A DNA stretch of 42,992 nt from Bacteroidota bacterium (GCA_003250475.1 QKGI01000060.1:1-42992), one strand, 5' to 3'. Positions 1 to 8,819 are shown, counted from the first letter of the stretch. The notes: generated by a model from the sequence alone, not told the origin. Program-made: numbers and translations.

Positions 1-1035
1 ACAAAGTATGACGTCGGTATGGATATTCAGTTCCTGGAAGGACGTTTTGGCTTTACTTTCGACTACTACCTGAATTCCATTGAAGACATGATTCTCGACG
101 CACCGTATCCTGCATCACTTGGGATACCCGGTAACTCAATAAGCAAGAACATCGGTTCGATGAAGAACTGGGGTTATGAGTTCTCAGTAAACGCTTGGGC
201 AGTCAGAACACAGGACTTCACATGGAGACTTGATGCCAACGTTACTCTTCCCAACAACAAAGTCCTTTCACTTGTTGATGATGCTGATATCGTAGGTGAA
301 TACACGATCATACGGGTCGAAGAAGCGATACATTCACTATACGGTTACAAGTACTGGGGTGTTAATGAGGCAAACGGTAATCCTGTATACTACAAGGCTG
401 ACAATTCCCTTGTCCAGGCTGATTACCCATCCAACAGGTATTATGTATTTGATCCTTCCAACCCGTCGGATATGTCGACAACGACCTCTTTCGGTTCTTT
501 CGGTGCTTCGGACAAGATGATTGTCGGCAGGACGCAACCCAAATTCTTCGGCGGTCTTACTTCAAACATGACCTGGAAGAACTTTGATCTTAATATCCTG
601 GTGCGTTACAGCGCCGGTAACTATGTTATGAACCGTACACGCGTCGACCTGCTTGGCCTTGCTTTCACAAACAACAGTGCAGAGATCCTTGGCAGGTGGC
701 AGAGTACCTCCAACCCGGGCGATGGCTGGACCCCCAGACTTTATTTTGGTGCATCAAACTTCATCAACCGTCCTGAGACTACCAATACCAGGTTTGTTGA
801 GAAGGCAGATTTCCTGAAGATCAGTAATATACAGATTGGTTATAATTTCCCGAAGACTCTGATCAACCCGATCGGTATAGAAAACCTGAGGGTTTATCTG
901 CAGGGTCAGGATCTCTTTATGTTTACACCTTATACAGGTATAGACCCGGAGATGGAGAACTATGCTTCTGGTGTTGACTTCAACGGTTCACCACGTCAGA
1001 GGGTAATAACCGGAGGACTCTCGGTGACATTTTAA
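1..1035 (+). CDS. SusC/RagA-type TonB-dependent outer membrane receptor, C-terminal part
   Basis: The reading frame is open from the first base, so the true start lies upstream and only the last ~344 residues are present. The fragment is typical of the beta-barrel half of SusC/RagA receptors: alternating amphipathic strands, many Asn/Tyr/Gly turns, a late segment reading ENLRVYLQGQDLFMFT, and a C-terminal SVTF ending in the aromatic residue needed for outer-membrane insertion. SusC-type porins import glycans or peptides across the outer membrane using TonB energy, with the SusD lipoprotein as a lid. The susD gene follows 18 bases downstream, so the two are surely co-transcribed. The substrate cannot be told from this fragment, and no glycosidase or peptidase lies downstream in the unit. 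Confidence 0.93.
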   Translation, partial: TKYDVGMDIQFLEGRFGFTFDYYLNSIEDMILDAPYPASLGIPGNSISKNIGSMKNWGYEFSVNAWAVRTQDFTWRLDANVTLPNNKVLSLVDDADIVGEYTIIRVEEAIHSLYGYKYWGVNEANGNPVYYKADNSLVQADYPSNRYYVFDPSNPSDMSTTTSFGSFGASDKMIVGRTQPKFFGGLTSNMTWKNFDLNILVRYSAGNYVMNRTRVDLLGLAFTNNSAEILGRWQSTSNPGDGWTPRLYFGASNFINRPETTNTRFVEKADFLKISNIQIGYNFPKTLINPIGIENLRVYLQGQDLFMFTPYTGIDPEMENYASGVDFNGSPRQRVITGGLSVTF

Positions 1036-1053
1036 TTTTAATCAACGACTATA

Positions 1054-2682
1054 ATGAAAAATACAATGAAATATATCAAACAACTCAGGAAACTGGTGTT
1101 GGCACCGGTTATCCTGGTGGCAGTGATGATATCATCATGTACCGATATCATTGATACATCTCCTTACAGCTCTATTGATGAGAATGCCGCCTTTTCCACC
1201 GCAAGCCTCTGTGAACTGTCAGTAAACGGTATGTACCAGGCTGCGCAGCGCGGCTATTATAACGGTGCCGGTCGCGGATATCCGCTTGGAGCTGCCTTTG
1301 TTGAGCAGGGCGACTGCCGTGGTGAGGATGTAGTTAATATCTATGCGTTCTATGCCTATACCTACCAGGGAACATACAGCACCGGTACAGCTAACAATGT
1401 CTGGTACTGGAGTGATACCTACAGGCTGATCAACAGGGCCAACATCGTTCTTGAAGGAGCACAGGTGGCAGCTGATAACGGTGTTCTTACGCAGGAGAAA
1501 GCTGATGAATACATAGGTGAGGCTCTGGCATTCAGGGCTATCGCTCACTTTGAACTCCTGATGCACTTTGCAAAACCATACAAGGATACTCCCGGAGCAT
1601 CCCATTTGGGTGTGCCTTACAGGAAGCTGCCCAACAATACGCCGGCCAACATTGAGATCAATGCTGCCCAGGGACGTCATACTGTTGGTGAGTGCTATCA
1701 GTTTATACTTGAAGATCTCGACGATGCCGAGAGTCTGCTTCCTGCAAAAGCAGGCAGGTCAGGTATTACACCTGTTACAAGATGGACCAAACAGGCAGCA
1801 GCAGCTCTCAAATCAAGAGTCTATCTTCACATGTATGACTGGTCTAATGTTGTAACCGAAGCCAATAAATTCAAAACAGGCGGAGCATATGCGGGAACAG
1901 TTGGCCTTGCTGCATCTCCCAACGGAGCCTTTGCTGCATTGGGTTACAGCACAACTGAGAATATCTTTTCAATTGAAAATTCTTCGACGAACAACCCGAC
2001 AGTCAACGGTGCTCTTGCATCACAGTACAAGCGTCGCCAGCTGGTTTGCGTGAGTCCTATTGTCTGGAGACTTGACAGATGGCTTCCGAACGACAAGCGC
2101 AGAACATCTGCCGTCATGGCATCTGATGGTACCGTTGAGAGCACGGCAATGGTCTTCACGACAGGGTCTAACTCTGTCCGTTATACAAATAAGTACAAGG
2201 ATGAGGTCGGGTATTCCGACGGCGCTCCCGTACTGAGGTATGCTGAGGTCCTTTTAAATGCGGCTGAAGCCAATGCCAGGCTTGGGAATGTTACCGATGC
2301 TCTTACAGACCTGAACCTTGTCAGGGATCGTGCTCTGGCAAACCCAACAGCAGAATCCTATACGGCAGGTGATTTTGCTGACAATGTGGAACTTCTTGGT
2401 GCCATACTCGATGAAAGAAGGATTGAGTTTGTAATGGAAGGCCGTCGCTGGCCGGATATCCACAGGCTTCAGTTCTGCCCCTATTTCCCGATCGACGGAA
2501 TACCTGCAAAACTGTCGAACAGTATGCCGGCCAACTCGGATTTCACTATAGGGACACCTTATTCAGGACCTTATGGTATAGCAGCTATACCATATTCAGA
2601 CTACAGGTTCCTGTGGCCTCTGCCTGCAATTGAGACTGATGCCAACCCTGTTCTTGCTGAACAGCAGAACCCGGGTTACTAG
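1054..2682 (+). CDS. SusD/RagB-family nutrient-binding outer membrane lipoprotein
   Basis: This 542-residue protein has the usual size and layout of SusD. It starts with a basic n-region and hydrophobic stretch ending in a lipobox (ISSC, about residue 29), so it should be a surface lipoprotein. The N-terminal half carries the helical TPR-like region (GEALAFRAIAHFELL and the AKPYKDTPG segment are family hallmarks). The C-terminal half has the typical stretch around LRYAEVLLNAAEANARLG and DERRIEFVMEGRRWPDIHR. SusD binds the ligand and caps the SusC barrel encoded just upstream. A strong hairpin terminator lies about 20 bases after the stop codon, so the unit ends here. The substrate (glycan or peptide) is unknown. 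Confidence 0.96.
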   Translation: MKNTMKYIKQLRKLVLAPVILVAVMISSCTDIIDTSPYSSIDENAAFSTASLCELSVNGMYQAAQRGYYNGAGRGYPLGAAFVEQGDCRGEDVVNIYAFYAYTYQGTYSTGTANNVWYWSDTYRLINRANIVLEGAQVAADNGVLTQEKADEYIGEALAFRAIAHFELLMHFAKPYKDTPGASHLGVPYRKLPNNTPANIEINAAQGRHTVGECYQFILEDLDDAESLLPAKAGRSGITPVTRWTKQAAAALKSRVYLHMYDWSNVVTEANKFKTGGAYAGTVGLAASPNGAFAALGYSTTENIFSIENSSTNNPTVNGALASQYKRRQLVCVSPIVWRLDRWLPNDKRRTSAVMASDGTVESTAMVFTTGSNSVRYTNKYKDEVGYSDGAPVLRYAEVLLNAAEANARLGNVTDALTDLNLVRDRALANPTAESYTAGDFADNVELLGAILDERRIEFVMEGRRWPDIHRLQFCPYFPIDGIPAKLSNSMPANSDFTIGTPYSGPYGIAAIPYSDYRFLWPLPAIETDANPVLAEQQNPGY

Positions 2683-2701
2683 CAGATAGTAAATAATTAA
2701 T

Positions 2702-2745
2702 AATAAGAGGGTTTCACGTGTTACTGTGAAACCCTCTTATTTTTT
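2702..2745 (+). terminator. Strong intrinsic terminator after susCD, probably bidirectional
   Basis: A perfect 16-bp inverted repeat (2702-2717 with 2726-2741) encloses an 8-base loop and runs into a T-rich tract on the plus strand. It sits 20 bases past the SusD stop. On the minus strand the same hairpin is followed by an AT-rich stretch, so it may also end the converging NlpC/P60 transcript. Nothing else was seen in 2746-2820. Confidence 0.9.
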
Positions 2746-2820
2746 CTGGCAGGTGGCGGAGAAAAAATACAAGACCGGTGAAGAGTACAGGTTTTGACAG
2801 ATGAATAATCCCTGGCTCAG

Positions 2821-2955
2821 TCAGCGGTCCGGTCTGAATCTCGACCGGTGGTCATCACGCCTGCGCTTAATCTTCTCGGTTCGGTTCCTCAATATCATAT
2901 AGATGACAATCAGAACAAGGATCGCAATAACAATAATCTTAAAATTAGCCTGCAT
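2821..2955 (-). CDS. Small single-pass membrane protein (44 aa)
   Basis: A short reading frame of 44 codons begins two bases after the stop of the NlpC/P60 gene, giving TGATAATG, so translation is probably coupled. The product starts MQANFKII, has one strongly hydrophobic helix at residues 5-22 (rich in Ile, Val and Leu), and then a highly basic tail dominated by Arg, Lys and Asp. By the positive-inside rule the tail should be cytoplasmic. No family is recognised. Support for it being real: tight coupling, a clean helix-plus-basic-tail pattern, an ATG start, and no competing gene in the region. It could still be a chance frame. Confidence 0.55.
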   Translation of the reverse strand: MQANFKIIVIAILVLIVIYMILRNRTEKIKRRRDDHRSRFRPDR

Positions 2956-2957
2956 TA

Positions 2958-3716
2958 TCAGTTGATTCTTTTTATGAGACGAAGCCTGTGAGTGTAAGCA
3001 CCTCTTTCTTCACTCCATATTCCCTGATGGTCTATTTTATCTTTTCTTACGCTTCCGTGCGCATGAATAATAGTGACGCTGTCATACAGGATACCTGTGT
3101 GGGTTATTTCGTTATTGTCTTCGGAGAAAAACAGCACATCTCCCGGCTCCGCTTCACTGAAAAAGTTGATCGTGGTACCGGTGGCAGCCTGTTTTACTGC
3201 ATTACGCGGTAAGCCGGTACCGTGAATTTTAAAGACTGTCTGGACAAGTCCCGAACAGTCTGTCCCTGCAGGTGTACGGCCTCCCCATAAATAGGGTGCG
3301 TTAAGAAAGTGCAGAGCAGTCTCTTCCACGGACAGGTGGGGAGCAAGCATCGTGATGTCGGTCCCGGGAGTCAGGAAATGCTCATCTCCCAGACTGAAGG
3401 CCGACAGATCCTCCCTAAGCCCGAAGAGCTCGCTGCCAGGCATGAGTGTCATTCTGCTGCCATCCTCTCTTATACAGGTCAGCATGCCGCCTGTAATGAT
3501 TCCCTGCAGTTCCTCTCTCCAGACCTTATATCCGCCCGGAAGAGAGTCTATCCATCCTGTATAGCCGTCGAAAAATGTCTTAACCCTCAGCCATGTTGAA
3601 CAACTCTCAATAACCTGAAATCTCTCACCGAACAGGATCTGGGTCGTCATCTCGGATCTGTGTGATGGTGCAGCCCTTAACGTGATAAATGTGTTTGTGC
3701 AGATGAAGAGGTCCAT
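2958..3716 (-). CDS. NlpC/P60-family murein-peptide hydrolase with N-terminal SH3-like region
   Basis: This 252-residue protein has an SH3-like N-terminal half (about residues 5-120) and a C-terminal NlpC/P60 papain-fold peptidase. The catalytic Cys lies in TDCSG (C154), the His in THTGI (H206), and the third polar residue in IIHAHG (H218). There is no signal peptide. This fits the cytoplasmic YkfC/dipeptidyl-peptidase VI group, which cuts gamma-D-glutamyl-diamino-acid bonds in recycled murein peptides; the substrate is inferred from the family. It lies downstream of lolA on the same strand. Its ATG is only a few bases from a 15-bp tandem repeat array that fills the gap to lolA, and no clear ribosome-binding site precedes it. 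Confidence 0.9.
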   Translation of the reverse strand: MDLFICTNTFITLRAAPSHRSEMTTQILFGERFQVIESCSTWLRVKTFFDGYTGWIDSLPGGYKVWREELQGIITGGMLTCIREDGSRMTLMPGSELFGLREDLSAFSLGDEHFLTPGTDITMLAPHLSVEETALHFLNAPYLWGGRTPAGTDCSGLVQTVFKIHGTGLPRNAVKQAATGTTINFFSEAEPGDVLFFSEDNNEITHTGILYDSVTIIHAHGSVRKDKIDHQGIWSEERGAYTHRLRLIKRIN

Positions 3717-3723
3717 GTGTTTT

Positions 3724-3820
3724 GTCTGAAGGTCTGAAGGTCTGGGGTCTGAAGGTCTGGGGTCTGAAGGTCTGAGGTCTGAGGGTCTGGGGTCTGAGGG
3801 TCTGGGGTCTGAAGGTCTGA
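3724..3820 (+). repeat. Tandem repeat array, 15-bp period (GGTCTGAAGGTCTGG), six copies
   Basis: After a partial unit, six consecutive 15-bp units occupy 3731-3820. They differ only at two A/G positions: GGTCTGA, then A or G, then GGTCTG, then G or A. The array fills the gap between the lolA stop and the NlpC/P60 start. A close relative lies at 8744-8819, and a reverse-oriented copy at 12795-12824. It has no spacers, so it is not CRISPR, and it is not self-complementary, so it is not a hairpin terminator. Confidence 0.9.
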
Positions 3821-3833
3821 AAAGTGATTTTGG

Positions 3834-4487
3834 TTATCGCATATCAACAATTTCAACTCCCTTGTAGTCAGCCGGCCGGAATGTGAAATAGCCGTCTGCA
3901 GGGCGGAAGCCAGGATCATATTTCTCTGCTGTAAGCATAACGTTCATGCCATCTTTGGTACGGTATTCCGCCGATCTCAGGTCGTAAAGTCTTTTCCCGA
4001 TGCTCAGCCTTATACGGACAAGGTTGATCCTGATATCTTCCGGATAGAGATCTATGATCCATTCCCTATCATTCTGATCAAGCAGTCTTACCTTATATCC
4101 CTCCCTATAGAGGGAGAAGAGCATAGAAGGTTTTGACATGAAAGAGTCGTCATCCGGATCAGGTTCAGTAATTGTAACTTCGTTAGCATCCGGAATATAG
4201 TTCCATACTGTCCTGCCGTCGGCCCAGATTATATTGTCGGCCATCGTCAGCCGGTATCTGTCGCCTGATATCACAGCAGAACCTTCCATGGTGGTAGTTT
4301 CACCTTCCTGTTCGTTCTCTGCGTTGATGCTGAAGTCAATCTTAACCGACGGTGCCTGTGTGGCTCTACGGCTGAACTCCGACAGAACCCTGACTGCCTC
4401 GGGGTCTTTCTGGGCAGTGGAGGCGACTGTCAGCAGGGAGAGTAAGAATATTATTCCTGGCCTGTTCATTTCAGAGAGTTTCTTCAC
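3834..4487 (-). CDS. lolA: LolA-like outer-membrane lipoprotein carrier
   Basis: LolA-type proteins ferry lipoproteins through the periplasm. The product has a signal peptide (MNRPGIIFLLSLLTVASTAQ, cleaved near residue 26 of the longer form). A beta-rich domain follows with the family pattern: ATQAPSVKIDFSINAENE, GDRYRLTMADNIIWADGRTVWNYIPDANEV, then a C-terminal strand region ending in GVEIVDMR. The length of about 217 residues is usual. Two starts are possible. A GTG at 4487 has AGAGG just upstream and overlaps ftsK by 17 bases. An ATG at 4469 lies one base after the ftsK stop. Either way it is coupled to ftsK. The short repeat array at its 3' side is unusual. Confidence 0.88.
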   Translation of the reverse strand: MKKLSEMNRPGIIFLLSLLTVASTAQKDPEAVRVLSEFSRRATQAPSVKIDFSINAENEQEGETTTMEGSAVISGDRYRLTMADNIIWADGRTVWNYIPDANEVTITEPDPDDDSFMSKPSMLFSLYREGYKVRLLDQNDREWIIDLYPEDIRINLVRIRLSIGKRLYDLRSAEYRTKDGMNVMLTAEKYDPGFRPADGYFTFRPADYKGVEIVDMR

Positions 4488-6849
4488 TGAGCCTCTTCAA
4501 AATTTGTTCCAAAGTCTGCGGATCCTGTACTATCACCTCGCGGGCCTTGCTTCCTTCGAAGGGTCCCACAATGCCTGCTGCTTCCAGCTGGTCGATGATT
4601 CGGCCGGCACGATTATACCCCAGTTGCATTCTCCTCTGGATGAGTGAAGTGGAACCCTGCTGGTGTTGCACCACGAGCCTGGCAGCTTCATCGAACAGCG
4701 GATCGCGCTTTTTCAGGTCGACCTCATTATTGCCGTTGCCTCCTTCGTCATCACCAACATATTCAGGCAGATGCATCGCATCAGGATATCCCTGTTGTGA
4801 GCCTATATAGTCGGTCAGCTCCTCTATCTCCGGGGTATCGATAAATGCACACTGGACCCTGATAGGTTCACCACCCTGGGAAATAAGGGCATCTCCTCTC
4901 CCTACCAGTCTGTCTGCACCGGTGGTGTCGAGTATTGTTCGTGAGTCTACTCCTGAGAAGACCCTGAAAGCAATACGCGAGGGGAAGTTTGCTTTGATGA
5001 AGCCGGTGATAATACTGACAGAGGGTCTCTGGGTTGAGATTATCAGATGTATGCCCACCGCTCTTGAGAGCTGCGCCAACCTGCCTATCGGTGCTTCCAC
5101 GTCGCGGCCGGATGTCATGATAAGGTCGGCAAATTCGTCAATTATCAGTACAATGTACGGCATGAAGTCGTGACCCTTTTCAGGATTAAGCCTGCGCGCA
5201 ATGAACTTATCGTTGTATTCCCTGATGTTCCTTGTCTGTGACAGTTTAAGCATCTCAAGGCGATGGTCCATCAGTATACAAAGCGAATTGAGGGTATTGA
5301 TAACTTTCTTGGTGTCGGTGACAATTGCATCTTCCTCATCAGGCAGCTTTGCCAGGAAATGGCGCTCAATCTTCGCATAAAGCGGCAGCTCGACACGTTT
5401 GGGATCGATGAGAACCAGTTTTAGTTCTGAGGGATGTTTCTTATAAAGCAGGGAGGTGATGATAGCGTTCAGTCCTACAGACTTACCCTGTCCGGTAGCA
5501 CCTGCAACAAGGAGGTGTGGCATGCGGGTAAGATCAATGATATAAGGATCATTGGTTATCGTACGTCCGAGGGCAAGAGGAAGCTCATATTTGGAGTCGG
5601 CAAACTCCCTTGATGCAATCAGTCCCTTCATAGACACTATCTCGGGCTTCTTGTTGGGGACTTCAATTCCAACCGTTCCCCTGCCGGGTATCGGTGCAAT
5701 GATTCGGATACCCAGAGCTGAGAGGCTGAGGGCAATGTCGTTGTCAAGCGATTTGATACGGTGGATCTTTACACCCCTGTCGGGGACCACCTCATAAAGG
5801 GTTACGGTAGGTCCAACGGTGGCTGATATGTGTTTTATAGTGATCTTGTGGTCAGAAAGGGTCTTGATTATTATCTCCTTATTGGCAGTCACCTCTTCGT
5901 TAGTGGTCGTCCCGACATTGCGGTAGTCGCGTAATAACGCCAGTGTCGGGAACTTATACCGCGGGAGTGTAAGCCTGGGATCGAAAGGAGTCATGTCGGC
6001 AGGTAACTCCTCTTCGGCAGGCTGGTCAGCCGGAGGCTTCCTGTCATGACTGATGACATTCACAATAGGCCTGTCCGGATTCTCTTTCGGCAACTTGTAA
6101 AAGTCATCTATGTCCCCGGTCTCTTCCTCGTCTGCCCTGAGAGGCTCTTCGTCAACTGTCGGGAAATTCTCATCGGGTTCAATCTTAACCTCTTCGGTGA
6201 TGATGTCTCTTTTTCGCCCTTCGCCGGAAAGGACCGAAGCCCCGGCTTTCGCTACTGAGGCAATAGGCTTTCGCAGGGTCTGCGGGCTGACGTGGAGGGC
6301 GAAGATGAGGTATGCGGCTGTGATAATCAGCAGCAGGGCACCGGTCCCAACCTTCCCCATCAGTTCATTCATCCAGTGTGCTATATTAAATCCGAATTCT
6401 CCTCCGGGTCCGGCACCAAGGAAGGTGGACTGACCAGCAGCAAACCCCAGGATGGCTGAAACGAGCACTGTGGCAAGGAGAAACCTGAGAACATTCTTCC
6501 ATAGTCTGAAATATCTGACCTTAAGAAGGGCAAGTCCGAAAGCACCGATGATCAGGGGAATAAAGAAGGAGCCCAGTCCAAAGCCGTCGAAGATAAAGTA
6601 ATGGGCTATCCTGAAGCCAAACCTGCCACCCCAGTTCTTATAGGCATATACAGTGCCTTCAGCCTGGTGGCTCAGAGAATCCTGATCAGCGTTGCCCGTA
6701 AGAACATAGGAAATAAAAACCACCAGCATATATAAGGCAAAGACAAGCAGAACCAGCCCGATAATGAACCTGGCATTCTCCCCTGAAGAACTTCCGGTAG
6801 TACTCTTCTTTGATGATGATGAACCGGCACCTTTTTTCTGTTTGCCCAT
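4471..6849 (-). CDS. ftsK: DNA translocase FtsK/SpoIIIE
   Basis: FtsK pumps DNA at the division septum and helps resolve chromosome dimers. The 792-residue protein has a Ser/Lys-rich N-terminus, four to five membrane helices (about 28-50, 90-110, 120-140, 165-186), an acidic linker (about 215-290), and the alpha/beta motor. The Walker A motif is GATGQGKS (450-457) and the Walker B motif is YIVLIIDE (565-572). A C-terminal winged-helix gamma domain (about 720-790; TSLIQRRMQLGYNRAGRIID) would read the KOPS orienting sequences. The linker is short compared with E. coli FtsK, as in many Bacteroidota. It is the first gene of a minus-strand unit continuing into lolA, with a promoter-like element about 50 bases upstream. 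Confidence 0.97.
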   Translation of the reverse strand: MGKQKKGAGSSSSKKSTTGSSSGENARFIIGLVLLVFALYMLVVFISYVLTGNADQDSLSHQAEGTVYAYKNWGGRFGFRIAHYFIFDGFGLGSFFIPLIIGAFGLALLKVRYFRLWKNVLRFLLATVLVSAILGFAAGQSTFLGAGPGGEFGFNIAHWMNELMGKVGTGALLLIITAAYLIFALHVSPQTLRKPIASVAKAGASVLSGEGRKRDIITEEVKIEPDENFPTVDEEPLRADEEETGDIDDFYKLPKENPDRPIVNVISHDRKPPADQPAEEELPADMTPFDPRLTLPRYKFPTLALLRDYRNVGTTTNEEVTANKEIIIKTLSDHKITIKHISATVGPTVTLYEVVPDRGVKIHRIKSLDNDIALSLSALGIRIIAPIPGRGTVGIEVPNKKPEIVSMKGLIASREFADSKYELPLALGRTITNDPYIIDLTRMPHLLVAGATGQGKSVGLNAIITSLLYKKHPSELKLVLIDPKRVELPLYAKIERHFLAKLPDEEDAIVTDTKKVINTLNSLCILMDHRLEMLKLSQTRNIREYNDKFIARRLNPEKGHDFMPYIVLIIDEFADLIMTSGRDVEAPIGRLAQLSRAVGIHLIISTQRPSVSIITGFIKANFPSRIAFRVFSGVDSRTILDTTGADRLVGRGDALISQGGEPIRVQCAFIDTPEIEELTDYIGSQQGYPDAMHLPEYVGDDEGGNGNNEVDLKKRDPLFDEAARLVVQHQQGSTSLIQRRMQLGYNRAGRIIDQLEAAGIVGPFEGSKAREVIVQDPQTLEQILKRLSEETL

Positions 6850-6900
6850 CGTATGTCGAAATTTTTAAACCACCTGTAACGGGGTCTCTGAAATAAATAG

Positions 6901-6908
6901 CAAAGGTA
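6901..6908 (-). promoter_or_regulatory. Bacteroidota -7 element (TACCTTTG) upstream of ftsK
   Basis: On the minus strand TACCTTTG matches the Bacteroidota -7 consensus TAnnTTTG and lies 51 bases before the ftsK ATG. A matching -33 TTTG is not evident, so the call rests on the -7 element and position. Confidence 0.5.
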
Positions 6909-6938
6909 AAAAAAATGGCTGACCCTGAGGAGTATCTT

Positions 6939-7628
6939 TTAAAACGAAATCATTTTAAGGATTAGCGTATCGAGATATCTGGCAGACACCTTTCTGTAGT
7001 TCTTCTTTCTTTCAAATTCCTTGTCGGGAATCTGCTTTGCAAGGACTTCGTCAGCGGTAAACTGAAGTTCGGCATCACCTATTATATAGAAGAAGTCCAT
7101 AAGCACTCCCTGGACATCTTTGAAAGGGGTCATCCTGTTGGGGTTTTCAGCTTTGATCTCACTGGTATACCAGATATACCTGGCGGTCTCTTCACCCGGT
7201 AGATCAACACGCGCCTGCTGGCAGTTAAATCCGCAGATCACTGAACGTCGTCCGGTATCATGAATAGAGATTCCTTCCATGGAGGCAAATCCGGGTTGTA
7301 TGTCCAGATGACTGCCCTCAAAATAGTATTTGAAAGAGAAAATATTGAGATATGTATCGTAAATATCCAGTTTTGGATTGATCACTGTTGTCAACCCGGA
7401 GTTGCCAATGGGTGTTTTGAGTCTTGTGTTGATAAGATCGTTTCTGAATGCAATGATCAGCTCCTTTGGCAACAGGTCGGATGACAGGGTGGAGGGGTTG
7501 CTTACATATTTAATGTTGTAATAAATCTCTCCTTCCTTCATATTCTTATGCACTCCGCCCCCCCCGCAGGAGGTAAGGATTAAAACTGTTAGAAGGGCTA
7601 TAATTAACGGGAGGGAGCTGTTCTTCAC
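6939..7628 (-). CDS. Putative lipoprotein of unknown function
   Basis: The 229-residue protein begins with a lipoprotein signal ending LTSCGGGG (Cys at about residue 21), so it should be lipid-anchored. The body is beta-rich. It begins EGEIYYNIKYVSNPS and contains KNYRKVSARYLDTLILKM near the C-terminus, and resembles the loose set of Bacteroidota exported proteins with a GLPGLI/DUF4412-like fold. I do not recognise a specific family and give no function. It lies upstream of ftsK on the same strand but is separated by ~90 bases with a promoter-like element, so it is probably a separate unit. It is divergent from arcC, and the shared 158-bp gap holds a 13-bp interrupted palindrome. Confidence 0.72.
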   Translation of the reverse strand: MKNSSLPLIIALLTVLILTSCGGGGVHKNMKEGEIYYNIKYVSNPSTLSSDLLPKELIIAFRNDLINTRLKTPIGNSGLTTVINPKLDIYDTYLNIFSFKYYFEGSHLDIQPGFASMEGISIHDTGRRSVICGFNCQQARVDLPGEETARYIWYTSEIKAENPNRMTPFKDVQGVLMDFFYIIGDAELQFTADEVLAKQIPDKEFERKKNYRKVSARYLDTLILKMISF

Positions 7629-7756
7629 TTAGCTGTATTTGGCTGTAAATGTAATAAATTATGTAAAACGTGAGCCTCACGGCATATCCTGATATTTATA
7701 TAACTCATTTATCAACCGAATAATATTTGACATGGTTTATTTTCATATAATATTTT

Positions 7757-7764
7757 AGCTTTGC
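7757..7764 (+). promoter_or_regulatory. Bacteroidota -7 element (TAGCTTTG) upstream of arcC
   Basis: TAGCTTTG matches TAnnTTTG and lies 22 bases before the arcC ATG. A TTTG at 7726-7729 is present but is further away than the usual spacing of about 19-21, so the -33 assignment is doubtful. Confidence 0.5.
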
Positions 7765-7786
7765 TTCCGGACTTTTAACTGATAGT

Positions 7787-8743
7787 ATGAGCAATAAACT
7801 GGCAGTAGTAGCACTTGGAGGCAATGCACTTCTCAGAGGTGACCAGGTTGGCACTATCGAAGAACAGGAGCAGAATACTACCGATACTCTTGAAAACCTG
7901 ATCTTCCTCATCAGGCAGGGTTATAACCTTGTCATCACTCACGGTAACGGACCGCAGGTCGGCAACATACTTATGAGAAACGATGCCGGCGAACAGATGT
8001 ACGGGATCGCTCAGATGCCAATAGATATTTGCGTGGCAGATTCCCAGGGTGGCATTGGCTATATGATTGAACGTATGTTTAAAAACGTTCTCAACAAGCA
8101 TGGTATAGAAAAGAATGTGGTTTGTCTGATTACAACGGTTGTTGTTGATAAGGATGATCCTGCTTTCAGTGACCCGCAAAAGCGTGTGGGAAAAGTATAT
8201 TTAAAAGAGCAGGCTGATGAGCTGGCAAATGCCAGGGGATGGGTATTCAGGGAAGAGGTGAAGACTCCCGGCGGGTACCGGAGGGTTGTGCCATCTCCCA
8301 GACCTGCAGGGATCATGAACCATGAACTGATACGTGAGCTTGCCCTCAGGGGAAATATAGTAATAGCTGCCGGAGGAGGAGGTGTCCCGGTCTATTTTGA
8401 TGAAAAGAATGATGTAAGACCCGCGGAGGCAGTTATTGACAAGGATATGGCTTCGTCACTGCTGGCCTCAACGATCGGGGCCGACGAGTTTTATATACTG
8501 ACAGACGTGCCCTATGTCTATATTAACTATAAGAAGCCTGACCAGGAGATAAAGGAGTTTCTGGATTACAAGGATACAATGAAATATTTTAACGAAGGAC
8601 AATTTTCAAAAGGAAGCATGGCACCCAAGATTGAAGCCTGTCTCAATTTTATCAAGACAGGAGGCAGGAAGAGCGTGATCACCGAGGCATTCAAGCTGGA
8701 GGACAAAAGATACGGTACCAAGATTACCATGGAGTATGATTGA
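7787..8743 (+). CDS. arcC: Carbamate kinase
   Basis: Carbamate kinase interconverts carbamoyl phosphate + ADP and carbamate + ATP, the ATP-yielding last step of arginine or citrulline fermentation. The 318-residue product has the amino-acid-kinase fold and family motifs: VVALGGNALL at the N-terminus, VITHGNGPQVGN (about residues 48-59), IAAGGGGVPV (~195), VIDKDMASSLLA (~217), and FSKGSMAPKIEACLNFI near the end. The length matches the family. Ornithine carbamoyltransferase follows on the same strand, which fits a catabolic role, though the two are split by 304 bp of repeats and no arginine deiminase is in view. The stop codon directly abuts the first repeat unit. Confidence 0.97.
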   Translation: MSNKLAVVALGGNALLRGDQVGTIEEQEQNTTDTLENLIFLIRQGYNLVITHGNGPQVGNILMRNDAGEQMYGIAQMPIDICVADSQGGIGYMIERMFKNVLNKHGIEKNVVCLITTVVVDKDDPAFSDPQKRVGKVYLKEQADELANARGWVFREEVKTPGGYRRVVPSPRPAGIMNHELIRELALRGNIVIAAGGGGVPVYFDEKNDVRPAEAVIDKDMASSLLASTIGADEFYILTDVPYVYINYKKPDQEIKEFLDYKDTMKYFNEGQFSKGSMAPKIEACLNFIKTGGRKSVITEAFKLEDKRYGTKITMEYD

Positions 8744-8819
8744 GGTCTGAAGGTCTGAAGGTCCGGAGTCTGAAGGTCTGGAGTCTGAAGGTCTGAAGGT
8801 CTGAGGTCTGAAGGTCAGG
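8744..8819 (+). repeat. Tandem repeat array, 15-bp period, second copy of the GGTCTGAA family
   Basis: Five units of 15-16 bp begin at the base after the arcC stop: GGTCTGAAGGTCTGAA, GGTCCGGAGTCTGAA, GGTCTGGAGTCTGAA, GGTCTGAAGGTCTGA and GGTCTGAAGGTCAGG. Sequence and period match the array at 3724-3820, with more divergence. It is the first element of the 304-bp gap between arcC and argF. Confidence 0.88.

Noticed and set aside
3724-3820. Possible CRISPR array
   Set aside because: Units are contiguous with no unique spacers, the period is 15 bp, and there are no cas genes.
3677-3919. Minus-strand reading frame encoding a PQTPDLQT-type tandem repeat protein
   Set aside because: It exists only because the 15-bp repeat period is divisible by three; it overlaps lolA and the NlpC/P60 start in another frame and has no conserved domain.
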